64,000 nucleotides of DNA from Paenibacillus sp. CF384. Lineage in GTDB: Bacteria > Bacillota > Bacilli > Paenibacillales > Paenibacillaceae. Positions 43,786-52,090 of this stretch are shown in pieces. The notes under the pieces are model-generated. The model saw only the letters and a list, made by a program, of their open reading frames with translations. It did no database searches and was not told where the DNA came from. Location of the stretch: positions 162,775-226,774 of the forward strand of contig NZ_FNNV01000012.1 of assembly GCF_900106745.1 (NCBI RefSeq), in the 5' to 3' direction. The position numbers were made by a program, and so were the translations under genes. Each line of letters opens with the position of its first letter. Within the stretch, counting starts at the first letter, position 1.

Positions 43786-44394
43786 TCACTCCATTCGTTT
43801 GAGCACAACAACGCGCAGCTCTCTTCGATGGGAATAGACGAGCAACAGCAAATTGATCATTCCGAAGAGAAGGAACGCGCCGGAATACTTCGCAAAGAAC
43901 AAGAAGATCACCAGCAGCAGCATGCCGAGCACAACTTGAAAGGCATCCGCTTCCGAAGAGGATGCCTTTCCTCTGCTGAGCAATCGGCCCGACAATAGGA
44001 GTACGGCCAGAATAATGGCATAGGCGAGCGATGCCGCGAAGCCCGTCAAACCGCTCCATACACCGAATGAAACTGCGATCGCTTTGCCTCCCTTCCAGCG
44101 CAAGAAGGGCGAGAAGATGTGGCCGAGAATGGCCGCGACAGCCGGAAGGACGATACCCGATCCTGTCGCCGCATTCGTATGCACAAGCCAGAATATCGGG
44201 ACATAACCCTTCAGAAAATCGAGCGCAACACCGGTCAACCCGTACGTATAACCGGCCGCTCTCCACAAGTTCAGCGCTCCGGGATTGCCATCGCCATGCT
44301 CCTTTAAATTATGCTTCGCCATCAAGCCAAGCCAATAAGAGAACATCAGCGATCCCGATAGGTAGGATAGGATCGTCCATAGGATTATCATCAT
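43786..44394 (-). CDS. PlsY-type glycerol-3-phosphate acyltransferase family membrane protein
   Basis: The 202-residue integral membrane acyltransferase belongs to the PlsY family, which normally transfers acyl from acyl-phosphate to glycerol-3-phosphate. Motifs seen are SGSLMFSYWLG, GDGNPGALNLWRAAG, LDFLKGYVPIF and ILGHIFSPFLRWKGGKAIAVSFG. Its start overlaps the stop of a glycosyltransferase gene by four bases, so it is translationally coupled. The context suggests a specialised paralogue acting on a glycosylated lipid or carotenoid, rather than the housekeeping PlsY. Confidence 0.88.
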   Translation of the reverse strand: MMIILWTILSYLSGSLMFSYWLGLMAKHNLKEHGDGNPGALNLWRAAGYTYGLTGVALDFLKGYVPIFWLVHTNAATGSGIVLPAVAAILGHIFSPFLRWKGGKAIAVSFGVWSGLTGFAASLAYAIILAVLLLSGRLLSRGKASSSEADAFQVVLGMLLLVIFLFFAKYSGAFLLFGMINLLLLVYSHRRELRVVVLKRME

Positions 44395-45500
44395 TTTCTC
44401 CGAGCTCCGACATCAATACTTCGACCTTTCCAAGCCACTCGTCCAAAGAAAACAACCTGGTAAAGGGAATACAGCATGATCATCAGAAAGAATACCGTGC
44501 TCAAGAAATGAACGGCAGGCAGCCATTTGCCGAATCGACCTGTATAATGAACCAAATAATAAATTTGCACGGTGTAGAGAACGTACCCAATCGTGAGCGG
44601 CATTCCCCATGAGGTTCCCAGGAAGAACGGAGTCGCCTCCACCACAATTAATCCGATTAACCACACCGCCACGAGCAGTGTTGTCCGCAAACTGAGCTTG
44701 CTTGTACTAAGCACGGCCCCTTTGCTGAAGCCTTCGATTTCGCTGCGAATGCCGCCGGGGTACATGCGAAAGGATACCTTATCGTACCCAATGTAATTCA
44801 CGACCGGGATGCCCGCTTCCATAAATTTAGCGCCTAGATTCAAGTCGTCCAGCAGCTCGCCCTTAATGCCTTCATGACCTTGCACCTTGTCATAGAGCAT
44901 TCTGGTCGTGAGAATACATGACCCGTACAGCCCTTTCGTCGCATTCGTCCGTTCCATGGGTGATGTGAACGCGAACAAGCCCAGGAGGTTGGGGATTAGC
45001 GCCAATTTCTCATAGAGCTTCTCTGCCTGATGATACGGTACGACCGAGATCGTCCCGCCGACCTGTTCTCTCGCCGCAATGAGTGCCTGAAGCGCATCCG
45101 GCGCGAGCCGGACATCGGCATCCAGAAATGCGATCAGCTCTCCCGTGCTCTGCAAGTAGCCGTTCCAGACCGCCCAGTTCTTACCTGTCCATCCCAAGGG
45201 CAGCTCGGGACTGGCAATCACTTTGACGCCATAGCTCTCTGCAATCGCTCTTGTCTGATCCTCGGAATGATCGTCCACGACGATAATTTCGATCTCTTCT
45301 ATAGTCTGGGCTCGGAGTGAACGCAGCAAATGCGGCAAGTTGCCTTCTTCATTCCTAGCCGGGATAATGACGGACAGCTTCTGCTGCTTTCGCTGCTGAG
45401 GGGGATGATCTTGTAGATCGACAGGGATTGTATTTCTACGGAACAAAATCAATCCCGCAGCACACGCTCCCATCAGCACAGCAATAATCAACATCCCCAT
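44391..45500 (-). CDS. Membrane glycosyltransferase, family 2 (CrtQ-like)
   Basis: The 369-residue enzyme has an N-terminal membrane anchor (about 1-20), a GT2 catalytic domain (about 45-270) and three C-terminal membrane helices. GT-A motifs are IIPARNEEGNLPHLL, VVDDHSED, FLDADVRLAP (DxD) and ELLDDLNLG. The order with C-terminal helices resembles staphyloxanthin CrtQ and related carotenoid glucosyltransferases. The start at 45500 is seven bases after AGGGGG. The overlapping PlsY-type acyltransferase suggests sequential glycosylation and acylation. Confidence 0.88.
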   Translation of the reverse strand: MGMLIIAVLMGACAAGLILFRRNTIPVDLQDHPPQQRKQQKLSVIIPARNEEGNLPHLLRSLRAQTIEEIEIIVVDDHSEDQTRAIAESYGVKVIASPELPLGWTGKNWAVWNGYLQSTGELIAFLDADVRLAPDALQALIAAREQVGGTISVVPYHQAEKLYEKLALIPNLLGLFAFTSPMERTNATKGLYGSCILTTRMLYDKVQGHEGIKGELLDDLNLGAKFMEAGIPVVNYIGYDKVSFRMYPGGIRSEIEGFSKGAVLSTSKLSLRTTLLVAVWLIGLIVVEATPFFLGTSWGMPLTIGYVLYTVQIYYLVHYTGRFGKWLPAVHFLSTVFFLMIMLYSLYQVVFFGRVAWKGRSIDVGARRK

Positions 45501-45626
45501 TCCATTACCCCCTAGGACTTGTTTTATGGCTATAAGTAGAATATATGGCATCCTTGTATGGATCTATGAACTTATTTCGGTTAACACCAATTAATCCCCT
45601 TTTTTATTGCGCATCCTTACAAAACA

Positions 45627-45656
45627 AAACCCACATCCGTATACAGATGCGGGTTT
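45627..45656 (-). terminator. Terminator of the second sugar ABC / PLP enzyme / GntR operon
   Basis: AAACCCACATC/GATGCGGGTTT with one mismatch and an 8-base loop; on the minus strand it is followed by TGTTTTGT. It lies just past the GntR stop. Confidence 0.7.
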
Positions 45657-45666
45657 ACAGCAGCAG

Positions 45667-46344
45667 TCAGTAGGCCTTGATGATATTCTCGATGCAATCC
45701 ATAAGCTTGTTAAACTCAGCCAGTGCCTGCTCCGCGTCATGAACCGCGATCGCGGCGAACATGGTGTGGTGGAACTCATACGTTTCGTCGAACAGCTTCT
45801 GTTCGCCGAGCGGTTCATTGAAAAACTTCTCGTACAGCGCAGATATAGACTCCAGCACGCTGGCGAGAATGGGATTGGACGCCGCACTCATAACGCCACG
45901 GTGGAACGCCAAGTCGATTTGCGAAGTAGGTTTCCCTAATTCTTTCAATCGGCTGTATTCCTCCAAACAGGCCGTCAGCTCATCAATTTGAACCTGCGTA
46001 ATCCGCTGGGCTGCTAATTCGACTGCCTTTCCCTCCAGCGCCCGGCGCACATCTAATATCGAAAGCAGAAATCGCTTCTCGTTTTCTATTTTGATTTTAC
46101 CGGCAAACCGATACGTGCCTACATCACGGACGAAGATCCCCTTTCCGTTAGCGACGGTGAGAACATCAATCGCCTCCAGGTAGCGCAGCGCTTCTCGGAG
46201 TGAAGAACGACCAACGCCGAACATCTGCGTCATCACCTCGGCCGATGGAAGCTTATCTCCCTCCTGAAGGCCTTTCTCTTCAATATAATTTTGAATTTCC
46301 TGCGATACCAGCTCAGGCATCAATTGCCGTTGGATCTTAGCCAC
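45667..46344 (-). CDS. FadR-subfamily GntR transcriptional regulator
   Basis: The 225-residue protein has an N-terminal winged helix (about 10-75: IQNYIEEKGLQEGDKLPSAEVMTQMFGVGRSSLREALRYLEAIDVL) and a helical FCD ligand-binding domain. The latter carries the metal-binding pattern D...H...H (QIDLAFHRGVM, EFHHTMFAAI). The start is a GTG eight bases after GGAGTG; an ATG overlapping by two bases is out of frame. It is the last gene of the run beginning at the lipoprotein at 50772 and probably regulates it. Confidence 0.92.
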   Translation of the reverse strand: MAKIQRQLMPELVSQEIQNYIEEKGLQEGDKLPSAEVMTQMFGVGRSSLREALRYLEAIDVLTVANGKGIFVRDVGTYRFAGKIKIENEKRFLLSILDVRRALEGKAVELAAQRITQVQIDELTACLEEYSRLKELGKPTSQIDLAFHRGVMSAASNPILASVLESISALYEKFFNEPLGEQKLFDETYEFHHTMFAAIAVHDAEQALAEFNKLMDCIENIIKAY

Positions 46345-46395
46345 ATCGAATCACTCCCCGCATTTACGAATCCAAGTTAGTAGAAGGCTCTGTCC

Positions 46396-47571
46396 CTACA
46401 TCTGTAAATCACTGACTTGCGCCCAAGCCTGATCCAAGTCACGGATCAAATCGTCGACGCTCTCCAATCCGATATGCAGTCGAATCAGGCTGTGCGCTTC
46501 TGCCGCACAAGCCGCAAAAGCCGGATTAACGATGACGAGTGACTCGAAGCCGCCCCAGCTGACCCCGATCTTGAACAGCTTCAGCTTGCCCGCCCATTCC
46601 CGCATCTTCTCCGGCGACTCGGCAGATTCGAACGAAAACAACCCGCTCGAGCCGTTCATTTGCTTTAGGCCAAGCTCGTACTGCGGATGCGAAGGGAGCG
46701 CAGGGTAATTGACTCGCACAACATAAGGATGGCCGGCCATATGTGTCGCGACCTTCAGCGCACTGCGCTCATGCCGCTCCATGCGAAGGGGCAGCGTACG
46801 CAGGCAGCGAGTAACCAAGGCAGCAGTGTGCGCCGTCATGATGCCGCCGAACAGCATATATTCTTCATCTGCAATTCGACTTATGAGTCGCTCCGATCCG
46901 AGCACAACACCGGCAACGCTGTCGCTTTGCCCTGAGATGTACTTGGTTACGGAGTGCACGACGAGGTTGATGCCAAGTTCCAATGGACGCTGGAATACAG
47001 GCGTAGCCCAGGAGTTATCAGCGATCGTGACGATGCCGCGGCTGCGGGCAAGCTCCGCACAGGCTTTCAGGTCCTGCAATTGGAACAGCATCGAAGTCGG
47101 GCTTTCCAGATAGATCAGCTTGGTTTCCGGGCGAAGCGCCGAACGAATGTTGTCCATCTGGCTTCCGTCCACCAGCGTCGATTCAATGTCGAAGCGCTTC
47201 AAGTACTGGGTCACAAACGTTCGCGTCGGCCCGTATGCCTGATCCACGCAAACAATATGGTCACCGGCCTTCACCGACGAGAGGATCGCAGCTGAGATTG
47301 CAGCCATCCCCGAAGCGAAGCACTTCGCCATTTCCGCATGTTCCAGTTCGGCCAGCTTATCCTCTAAATACCGAACGGTCGGGTTATTTCCCCGCGAATA
47401 GACATGATGGGTCTGTGATTGCTTCGTCGCCTCCTGAAATTTGTCGTACGTTTCAAAGGCGAATAGGCTTGTTTGATAGATCGGTATATTAATCGATCCG
47501 TGATGTCGTTCATCGACGGCGTCATGTGCCGTCACGGTGTACTGCCATTCCCGGTCATTCTTCTCAGTCAT
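46396..47571 (-). CDS. Cys/Met metabolism PLP-dependent enzyme (cystathionine beta-lyase / gamma-synthase type)
   Basis: The 391-residue fold-type I enzyme has the PLP phosphate loop CFASGMAAISAAI, the YSRGNNPTVRYLEDKLAELE signature, ESPTSMLFQLQDL, ADNSWATPVFQRPLELG and PLP Lys in HSVTKYISGQSD. The SGQSD version (rather than GHSD) and NSWATP suggest a beta/gamma-lyase or carbon-sulfur lyase, but the substrate cannot be fixed by eye. It follows two sugar-ABC permease genes by 37 bases in the same direction. This is an odd partner that suggests an amino-acid or sulfur-containing conjugate is imported. Confidence 0.9.
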   Translation of the reverse strand: MTEKNDREWQYTVTAHDAVDERHHGSINIPIYQTSLFAFETYDKFQEATKQSQTHHVYSRGNNPTVRYLEDKLAELEHAEMAKCFASGMAAISAAILSSVKAGDHIVCVDQAYGPTRTFVTQYLKRFDIESTLVDGSQMDNIRSALRPETKLIYLESPTSMLFQLQDLKACAELARSRGIVTIADNSWATPVFQRPLELGINLVVHSVTKYISGQSDSVAGVVLGSERLISRIADEEYMLFGGIMTAHTAALVTRCLRTLPLRMERHERSALKVATHMAGHPYVVRVNYPALPSHPQYELGLKQMNGSSGLFSFESAESPEKMREWAGKLKLFKIGVSWGGFESLVIVNPAFAACAAEAHSLIRLHIGLESVDDLIRDLDQAWAQVSDLQM

Positions 47572-47608
47572 CCGTTACACGCCTCCTTCCATCCCTGTAT
47601 GCCGGCCG

Positions 47609-48436
47609 TTATCCCTTAACAGCCCCCTGCGTCAACCCTTCGACGATGAATCGCTGCGCAAGGGCGAACAAAGCGATCGTCGGAATGACGGACAACACGG
47701 TTCCGGCCGACATCGCGCCCCAGTCCACATCAAACTTCATGACGAAGGAATTCATGGCCACAGGCAGCGTCTTCAGCGATTCATTATCTATGAATAGGAC
47801 CGCCATAAACAGTTCGTTCCAGTTCTGCACAAAGGCGAAAATAAAGGTGGCTGCAATCCCATTGAGCATGACTGGCATAATGACACGAATCAGCGCCGAC
47901 ATCCGGGAACAGCCATCGATCATCGCTGCCTCCTCGAGGCTGGACGGGATTCGCTCGAAAAACCCTTTTAACAAGATGGTCGAGAACGGAATCAAACCGA
48001 CCGTGTACATCAGAATGAGCGAGGATCGCGTATTAATTAAATCCAAGCGGGACATGAGCAAATATAGAGGGGCCAGCGCTACGAAACCTGGCAGCATCTG
48101 CGTCAGGAAGAATCCCAGCATGATCTGCCGGTGACCGCGAAATTTAAATCGGGCCAGCACGTAGGCGCTGAGTACCGCAATGCAGACCACAACAGCGGCA
48201 GCGCTGAGCGAAATCAGCATACTGTTGGCAATATAGATATGGAATTTTGAAATTTTGATAATGTTGATGTAATTTTGAAAGCTCAAATGATCAGGCCAGT
48301 ATTTCAGCGGGAAAGAGAAGATTTCTTTCTGCGGCTTCAGGGATGTGATTACGATCCAATAGAGCGGAAACACCATCACCATTAAATAGATCGTCAAGAA
48401 GACGACCTTCATCGCTTTCGACAAGTGCCGCTTCAT
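47609..48436 (-). CDS. CUT1 carbohydrate ABC transporter permease (MalG/AraQ type)
   Basis: The 275-residue membrane protein has six hydrophobic segments and the EAA loop LEEAAMIDGCSRMSALIRVIMPVM. It pairs with the MalF-type permease encoded one base upstream. The start follows GGGGGA. The C-terminal AQRFIVEGLTQGAVKG is the family hallmark. The ATPase is not encoded here; a shared MsmX-type ATPase is likely. Confidence 0.95.
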   Translation of the reverse strand: MKRHLSKAMKVVFLTIYLMVMVFPLYWIVITSLKPQKEIFSFPLKYWPDHLSFQNYINIIKISKFHIYIANSMLISLSAAAVVVCIAVLSAYVLARFKFRGHRQIMLGFFLTQMLPGFVALAPLYLLMSRLDLINTRSSLILMYTVGLIPFSTILLKGFFERIPSSLEEAAMIDGCSRMSALIRVIMPVMLNGIAATFIFAFVQNWNELFMAVLFIDNESLKTLPVAMNSFVMKFDVDWGAMSAGTVLSVIPTIALFALAQRFIVEGLTQGAVKG

Positions 48437-48437
48437 A

Positions 48438-49367
48438 TTAGAAGTCCCCCATTTTCTCAGATCTCGTCACGGTTAAATAAAAGATCGTATAGAGCATGAG
48501 AATGCCGATCATGAGGATACCGATTGCGGACGCCGCGCCATAATCGCCGCCGTACATGATTTTGTCAAGCATCAGGGAAGACAAAATATGCGTCGAGCCA
48601 GCCGGCCCGCCGTTCGTCAACCCATAAATAATCGAGGGATCATTGAATATCCAGATTGCGCGCAGCAGCGTAGTCGTAATGACTGTCGGCATAATATAGG
48701 GCAATGTAATGTTCACCAGCTTGCGTGCACCGTTAGCGCCGTCCATGCTTCCCGCTTCGTAGAGCTCGGATGGCACCGACTGCAGCGCCGCCAGCAGCAT
48801 GATCGCAAAAAAAGCGATCCCATACCATATATTCGCAACTATGACCGAGGCCATCGCCCAATTGGGATCCGACAAGAAGCCGATTCGCTCCTGAATGATT
48901 CCGGTTCGAAGCAGCAAGTCGTTGATGACTCCGATCTGTGAATTGAACATCCATTTCCATATCAGACCAATCAGAAATCCGGACAACGCCCAAGGATAGA
49001 AGACAAAGCCCTGGAAGATTCCCCGCCCGCGGAACCGTTTGTTTAATAGCAATGCGACTGTCATACCGATCGTAAATTGTGAGATAAGGGAGATGAATAC
49101 CCAGTAGATGCTGTTAATTGAGGCATGTTTGAATTTCAGATCTTCAAACATATTCGTGAAGTTGTCAAAGCCGATGAAATGAACGTCAGTCAGATCGAAG
49201 AGTTGATAGTTCTGAAACGCCATCACAATACCGCGCAAGAAGGGATAGTAGGTAAAGACAAGCATCAGGACCACAGTAGGCAACAAACTGAAAAAGATGA
49301 AGCCGCGCGGCGAATTCCGGTAACTGGCCTGCACTCGCCCAATAATGGAAGGCTGATCATCTTTCAT
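48438..49367 (-). CDS. CUT1 sugar ABC transporter permease (MalF/LacF type)
   Basis: The 309-residue protein has six hydrophobic segments, the EAA loop ELYEAGSMDGANGARKLVNITLPYI and a typical N-terminal FSLLPTVVLMLVFTYYPFLRGIVMAFQNYQ. The start at 49367 is eight bases after AAGGTGG; a GTG four codons upstream overlaps that site. It lies downstream of the binding-lipoprotein gene behind an intercistronic hairpin. Confidence 0.95.
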   Translation of the reverse strand: MKDDQPSIIGRVQASYRNSPRGFIFFSLLPTVVLMLVFTYYPFLRGIVMAFQNYQLFDLTDVHFIGFDNFTNMFEDLKFKHASINSIYWVFISLISQFTIGMTVALLLNKRFRGRGIFQGFVFYPWALSGFLIGLIWKWMFNSQIGVINDLLLRTGIIQERIGFLSDPNWAMASVIVANIWYGIAFFAIMLLAALQSVPSELYEAGSMDGANGARKLVNITLPYIMPTVITTTLLRAIWIFNDPSIIYGLTNGGPAGSTHILSSLMLDKIMYGGDYGAASAIGILMIGILMLYTIFYLTVTRSEKMGDF

Positions 49368-49405
49368 GAATCGCACCACCTTATTCAGAGTTAAGTGGTA
49401 ATGAG

Positions 49406-49444
49406 GGGTGACTGCTCATGACTGCTCATGACTGCTGGTCACCC
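49406..49444 (-). promoter_or_regulatory. Intercistronic stem-loop with triplicated 10-bp repeat
   Basis: GGGTGAC/GTCACCC arms enclose three direct repeats GACTGCTCAT, GACTGCTCAT, GACTGCTGG. It sits between the binding-lipoprotein stop and the permease start, the same position as the hairpin at 1002-1040 in the other sugar operon. No T-run follows. Confidence 0.5.
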
Positions 49445-49464
49445 ATCATCCCTTGTGCATCCAT

Positions 49465-50772
49465 TTATTTTTTCAAATTTGCTCGTTGATCCGCCCAGAA
49501 CTGATCCCATTGCTTCAAGGTATCATCTACCGATACTTTGCCCAGCAGCATCGATTGACCGCTTTCCATCGCAATTTGTCCCCATTGGCCGATGCCCGGA
49601 TATTTCGTGTTCGCTTTCAGGTTCACGAACTCATCCGGCTTACTGGACATTTCAAGCAGCGACTTATACATATCCGTTTGGAAGAATGCATCTTCGCTAG
49701 CCGTGGAATGAATAGGAATAAGGGCCGTCTTTTGAGCGAAATACGTATTTTGTTCCGGACTCGATAGGAAGGCGATCAGCTTAAATGCCTCCTCCTTGTT
49801 CTTCGAGTAATTCGTGATCCCCCAGCCTGCGCCGCCGGTCGCCGTGAACGCCTTACCGCTTGGCCCTCTTGGCATTGGAGCCGTGCCAATGGTGTTGACA
49901 TCCATTTTCTCCATTAAAGCCGGGATAGCGTCAGGGTCTTGCAGCAGGATACCGGTGACTCCTGATGTGAATGCTTGAACCTGCTCTTGGTAGCCCCAGT
50001 TAATCGAATCTTTCGGGGAACCCTCGTTGTAAAGCTTCACATACAGTTCAAGTGCTTTCTTCGCTTCCGGCGTGGAGTACATCGACTTACCGTCTTTAAG
50101 GAAATTCGAATCATCATGATCGATATTATCAAAGTTGTAGTTCATAATAATCGTATCCGGTACGCCGTTAGCGCCTGCTCCCCCGCGGAACGAGAAGCCA
50201 TAACGGTTCTTACTTGCGTCTGTCAGCTTAATCGCGGCCGCAACCATCTCTTCATAATTCGTCGGCGGCTGAATGCCCTTCTCTTGGAACCAGTCTTTGC
50301 GATAGAACATCTGACGCTGATACATGCCGTTCGTGATAAAATACAGCTTGTCATTCAGCGTTGCCACCGATTTGGCTACGTCGACTTCAGTTCCATAATC
50401 GGACCAGTCTTTCACGTAGTCATTAAGCGGCTCAAGGTAGCCATTATTGGAAAACTCGGAAATGGTGGAATCGCGCACTTCCAACACGTCTAGATCCTGC
50501 TTCGCTCCGAGAATGGTTTTGATTTTATTGTCGGCTTGGTCAAAAGGAGGCGAAATCAATTCAACTTTAATATTCGGATTGGCTGCTTCAAACTTGGAAA
50601 TCATCTCATTCAAAACCGTTGTTCGGGCTGGACTCGTCAAGCTCTCGATCATGCGCAGCGTGACCTTCTTCCCTGACCCGCCGCCGTTGTCGTTACAGCC
50701 TGCCATTACGCCTACAAGCAACACACCTGCGACCGCACCGAATAGCATCTTTTTCTGTTTCCCTGCCGCCAT
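49465..50772 (-). CDS. Family 1 extracellular solute-binding lipoprotein (sugar ABC transporter)
   Basis: The 435-residue lipoprotein binds the sugar for the two following permeases. The signal sequence runs to VMAGC with lipid attachment at Cys26 and an Asn/Gly/Ser linker. SBP_bac_1-type segments include LNEMISKFEAANPNIKVELI, GYLEPLNDYVKDWS, and GWGITNYSKNKEEAFKLIAFL. The start at 50772 is nine bases after AAAAGGAGG; in-frame codons up to 50865 lack a binding site. It is the first gene of a five-gene run ending with the GntR regulator. Confidence 0.94.
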   Translation of the reverse strand: MAAGKQKKMLFGAVAGVLLVGVMAGCNDNGGGSGKKVTLRMIESLTSPARTTVLNEMISKFEAANPNIKVELISPPFDQADNKIKTILGAKQDLDVLEVRDSTISEFSNNGYLEPLNDYVKDWSDYGTEVDVAKSVATLNDKLYFITNGMYQRQMFYRKDWFQEKGIQPPTNYEEMVAAAIKLTDASKNRYGFSFRGGAGANGVPDTIIMNYNFDNIDHDDSNFLKDGKSMYSTPEAKKALELYVKLYNEGSPKDSINWGYQEQVQAFTSGVTGILLQDPDAIPALMEKMDVNTIGTAPMPRGPSGKAFTATGGAGWGITNYSKNKEEAFKLIAFLSSPEQNTYFAQKTALIPIHSTASEDAFFQTDMYKSLLEMSSKPDEFVNLKANTKYPGIGQWGQIAMESGQSMLLGKVSVDDTLKQWDQFWADQRANLKK

Positions 50773-50874
50773 TTCACTAGCCTCCTTTTGGTATAACAAG
50801 CCTCCAACTTGCATGCGATTCTCTTCCATATCTTCCAGGCATACACTCTGCCTGTCTGATAGCATCAGTGTAAT

Positions 50875-50888
50875 TGAAAGCGCTTTAT
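50875..50888. promoter_or_regulatory. cre-like site upstream of the second sugar ABC operon
   Basis: TGAAAGCGCTTTAT matches 12 of 14 cre consensus positions and lies about 100 bases before the lipoprotein start. The same core occurs at 3053-3066 and 54808-54821. Confidence 0.5.
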
Positions 50889-50980
50889 CCTACAATACAT
50901 TTTCTCAATTTTTCCAACTTTATTTTGATTTTGAAAATTAAGGTTATTAATTAATGCCGTTTACGTTCTCCAAACAGACA

Positions 50981-51009
50981 AAAACCACATTCTCAGCGAA
51001 TGTGGTTTT
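50981..51009 (-). terminator. Terminator of the pspA-ydjGHI operon
   Basis: A perfect 12-bp stem AAAACCACATTC/GAATGTGGTTTT with a TCAGC loop; the minus strand continues with TTTTTGTC. Confidence 0.8.
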
Positions 51010-51049
51010 AAGCTTCCTCTGCTGCGTTCAGCAAATCGTCCAAGTTACA

Positions 51050-52051
51050 CTAGCCCAGTTTCTGGCCGCAATTCGGGCAGAAGTTGGCTCCTTCATTCTT
51101 GGCGCCGCAATTGGGACAGAAGTTCGGCTTCTTGCTGCCTCCCGCGGACGAAGGAACCGCTGCTGTGTCTGAGCTCTTATCTGCCTCAGCTTGCTGATTC
51201 TGGTTCTGCTGGTTCATATTTTTTAGCATTTCGCCAGCGATATTCATGCCCATCATCATACCGGCCATATCCGCGGCAGCCCCGCCTCCCTGCACCTTCC
51301 CGGATGAGATGCCATCGGTCATGCTCACCTGCTGATACTTCTGCAAATTGCCGATCATCTCATGCGAAGCCGTCTTCGTAATCATGTCCTGAATCTCTTG
51401 CGGGTAATTGAAGCTCATGACCTGGAAACCGTTGATCGCGATACCGATATCCATCAGCTGCATATCCAGATCCTCGCGAATTCCCTTCGCAATGTCGGAT
51501 GCATTCGCCTGCAGATTGAACATATCCTTGCCCTCTCGGCTGATCCACTTCATCAGCAGCTGATCCAGCACGGCAGTGATTCGGATTTTGACATCCTCGA
51601 CCAAATAATCTTGTCTGACTCCGGCAATCTTATCGATCAGCGCCATATAGTCGCTCACTTTGAACGTAAACGTACCATTCGCACGGATCGGCATCCCGCC
51701 CGGAAGCTGGGGGGTTGGAATCAGTACCGGATTCTGCGTTCCCCATCTTACGGTAAACTCCTTCGTATTCACGAAGAGAACCTCTACCCTCATGCCGCTG
51801 TTGAAGCCAAATTTGAACCCTTTCAGCGTCGACAAGAAGGGAATGATATCCGAATCGATCTGGAAGGAGCCTTCATCCTTGAAAATCCCCTCTACCTTGC
51901 CGTTATTCAGAAATACAGCATCTTGACCGGCGCGAATTACAAGCTTGCTTCCCTTCTTGATCTCCCGGTTGTTCCACTTCCAGAAAATCATATCATCCCT
52001 AAACTCTTCCCATTCCACAACGTTTGCGAACTGATTCCCGAAAAGCCCCAT
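51050..52051 (-). CDS. ydjI: YdjI-like SPFH-domain protein with C-terminal zinc ribbon
   Basis: The 333-residue protein starts MGLFGNQFANVVEW, as in B. subtilis YdjI and the virion-core-protein-like SPFH family. An SPFH domain spans about 25-215 with SKLVIRAGQDAVFLNNG. A Gly/Met/Gln-rich linker follows, and a C-terminal zinc ribbon FCPNCGAKNEGANFCPNCGQ. It is the last gene of pspA-ydjG-ydjH-ydjI. In B. subtilis this SigW operon responds to membrane stress, and YdjI helps recruit PspA to the membrane. The start codon region was accepted from the family N-terminus. Confidence 0.9.
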   Translation of the reverse strand: MGLFGNQFANVVEWEEFRDDMIFWKWNNREIKKGSKLVIRAGQDAVFLNNGKVEGIFKDEGSFQIDSDIIPFLSTLKGFKFGFNSGMRVEVLFVNTKEFTVRWGTQNPVLIPTPQLPGGMPIRANGTFTFKVSDYMALIDKIAGVRQDYLVEDVKIRITAVLDQLLMKWISREGKDMFNLQANASDIAKGIREDLDMQLMDIGIAINGFQVMSFNYPQEIQDMITKTASHEMIGNLQKYQQVSMTDGISSGKVQGGGAAADMAGMMMGMNIAGEMLKNMNQQNQNQQAEADKSSDTAAVPSSAGGSKKPNFCPNCGAKNEGANFCPNCGQKLG

Positions 52052-52090
52052 GCCATTCCCATCCCTTCTATAATCCGTATTGTTTGGCGA

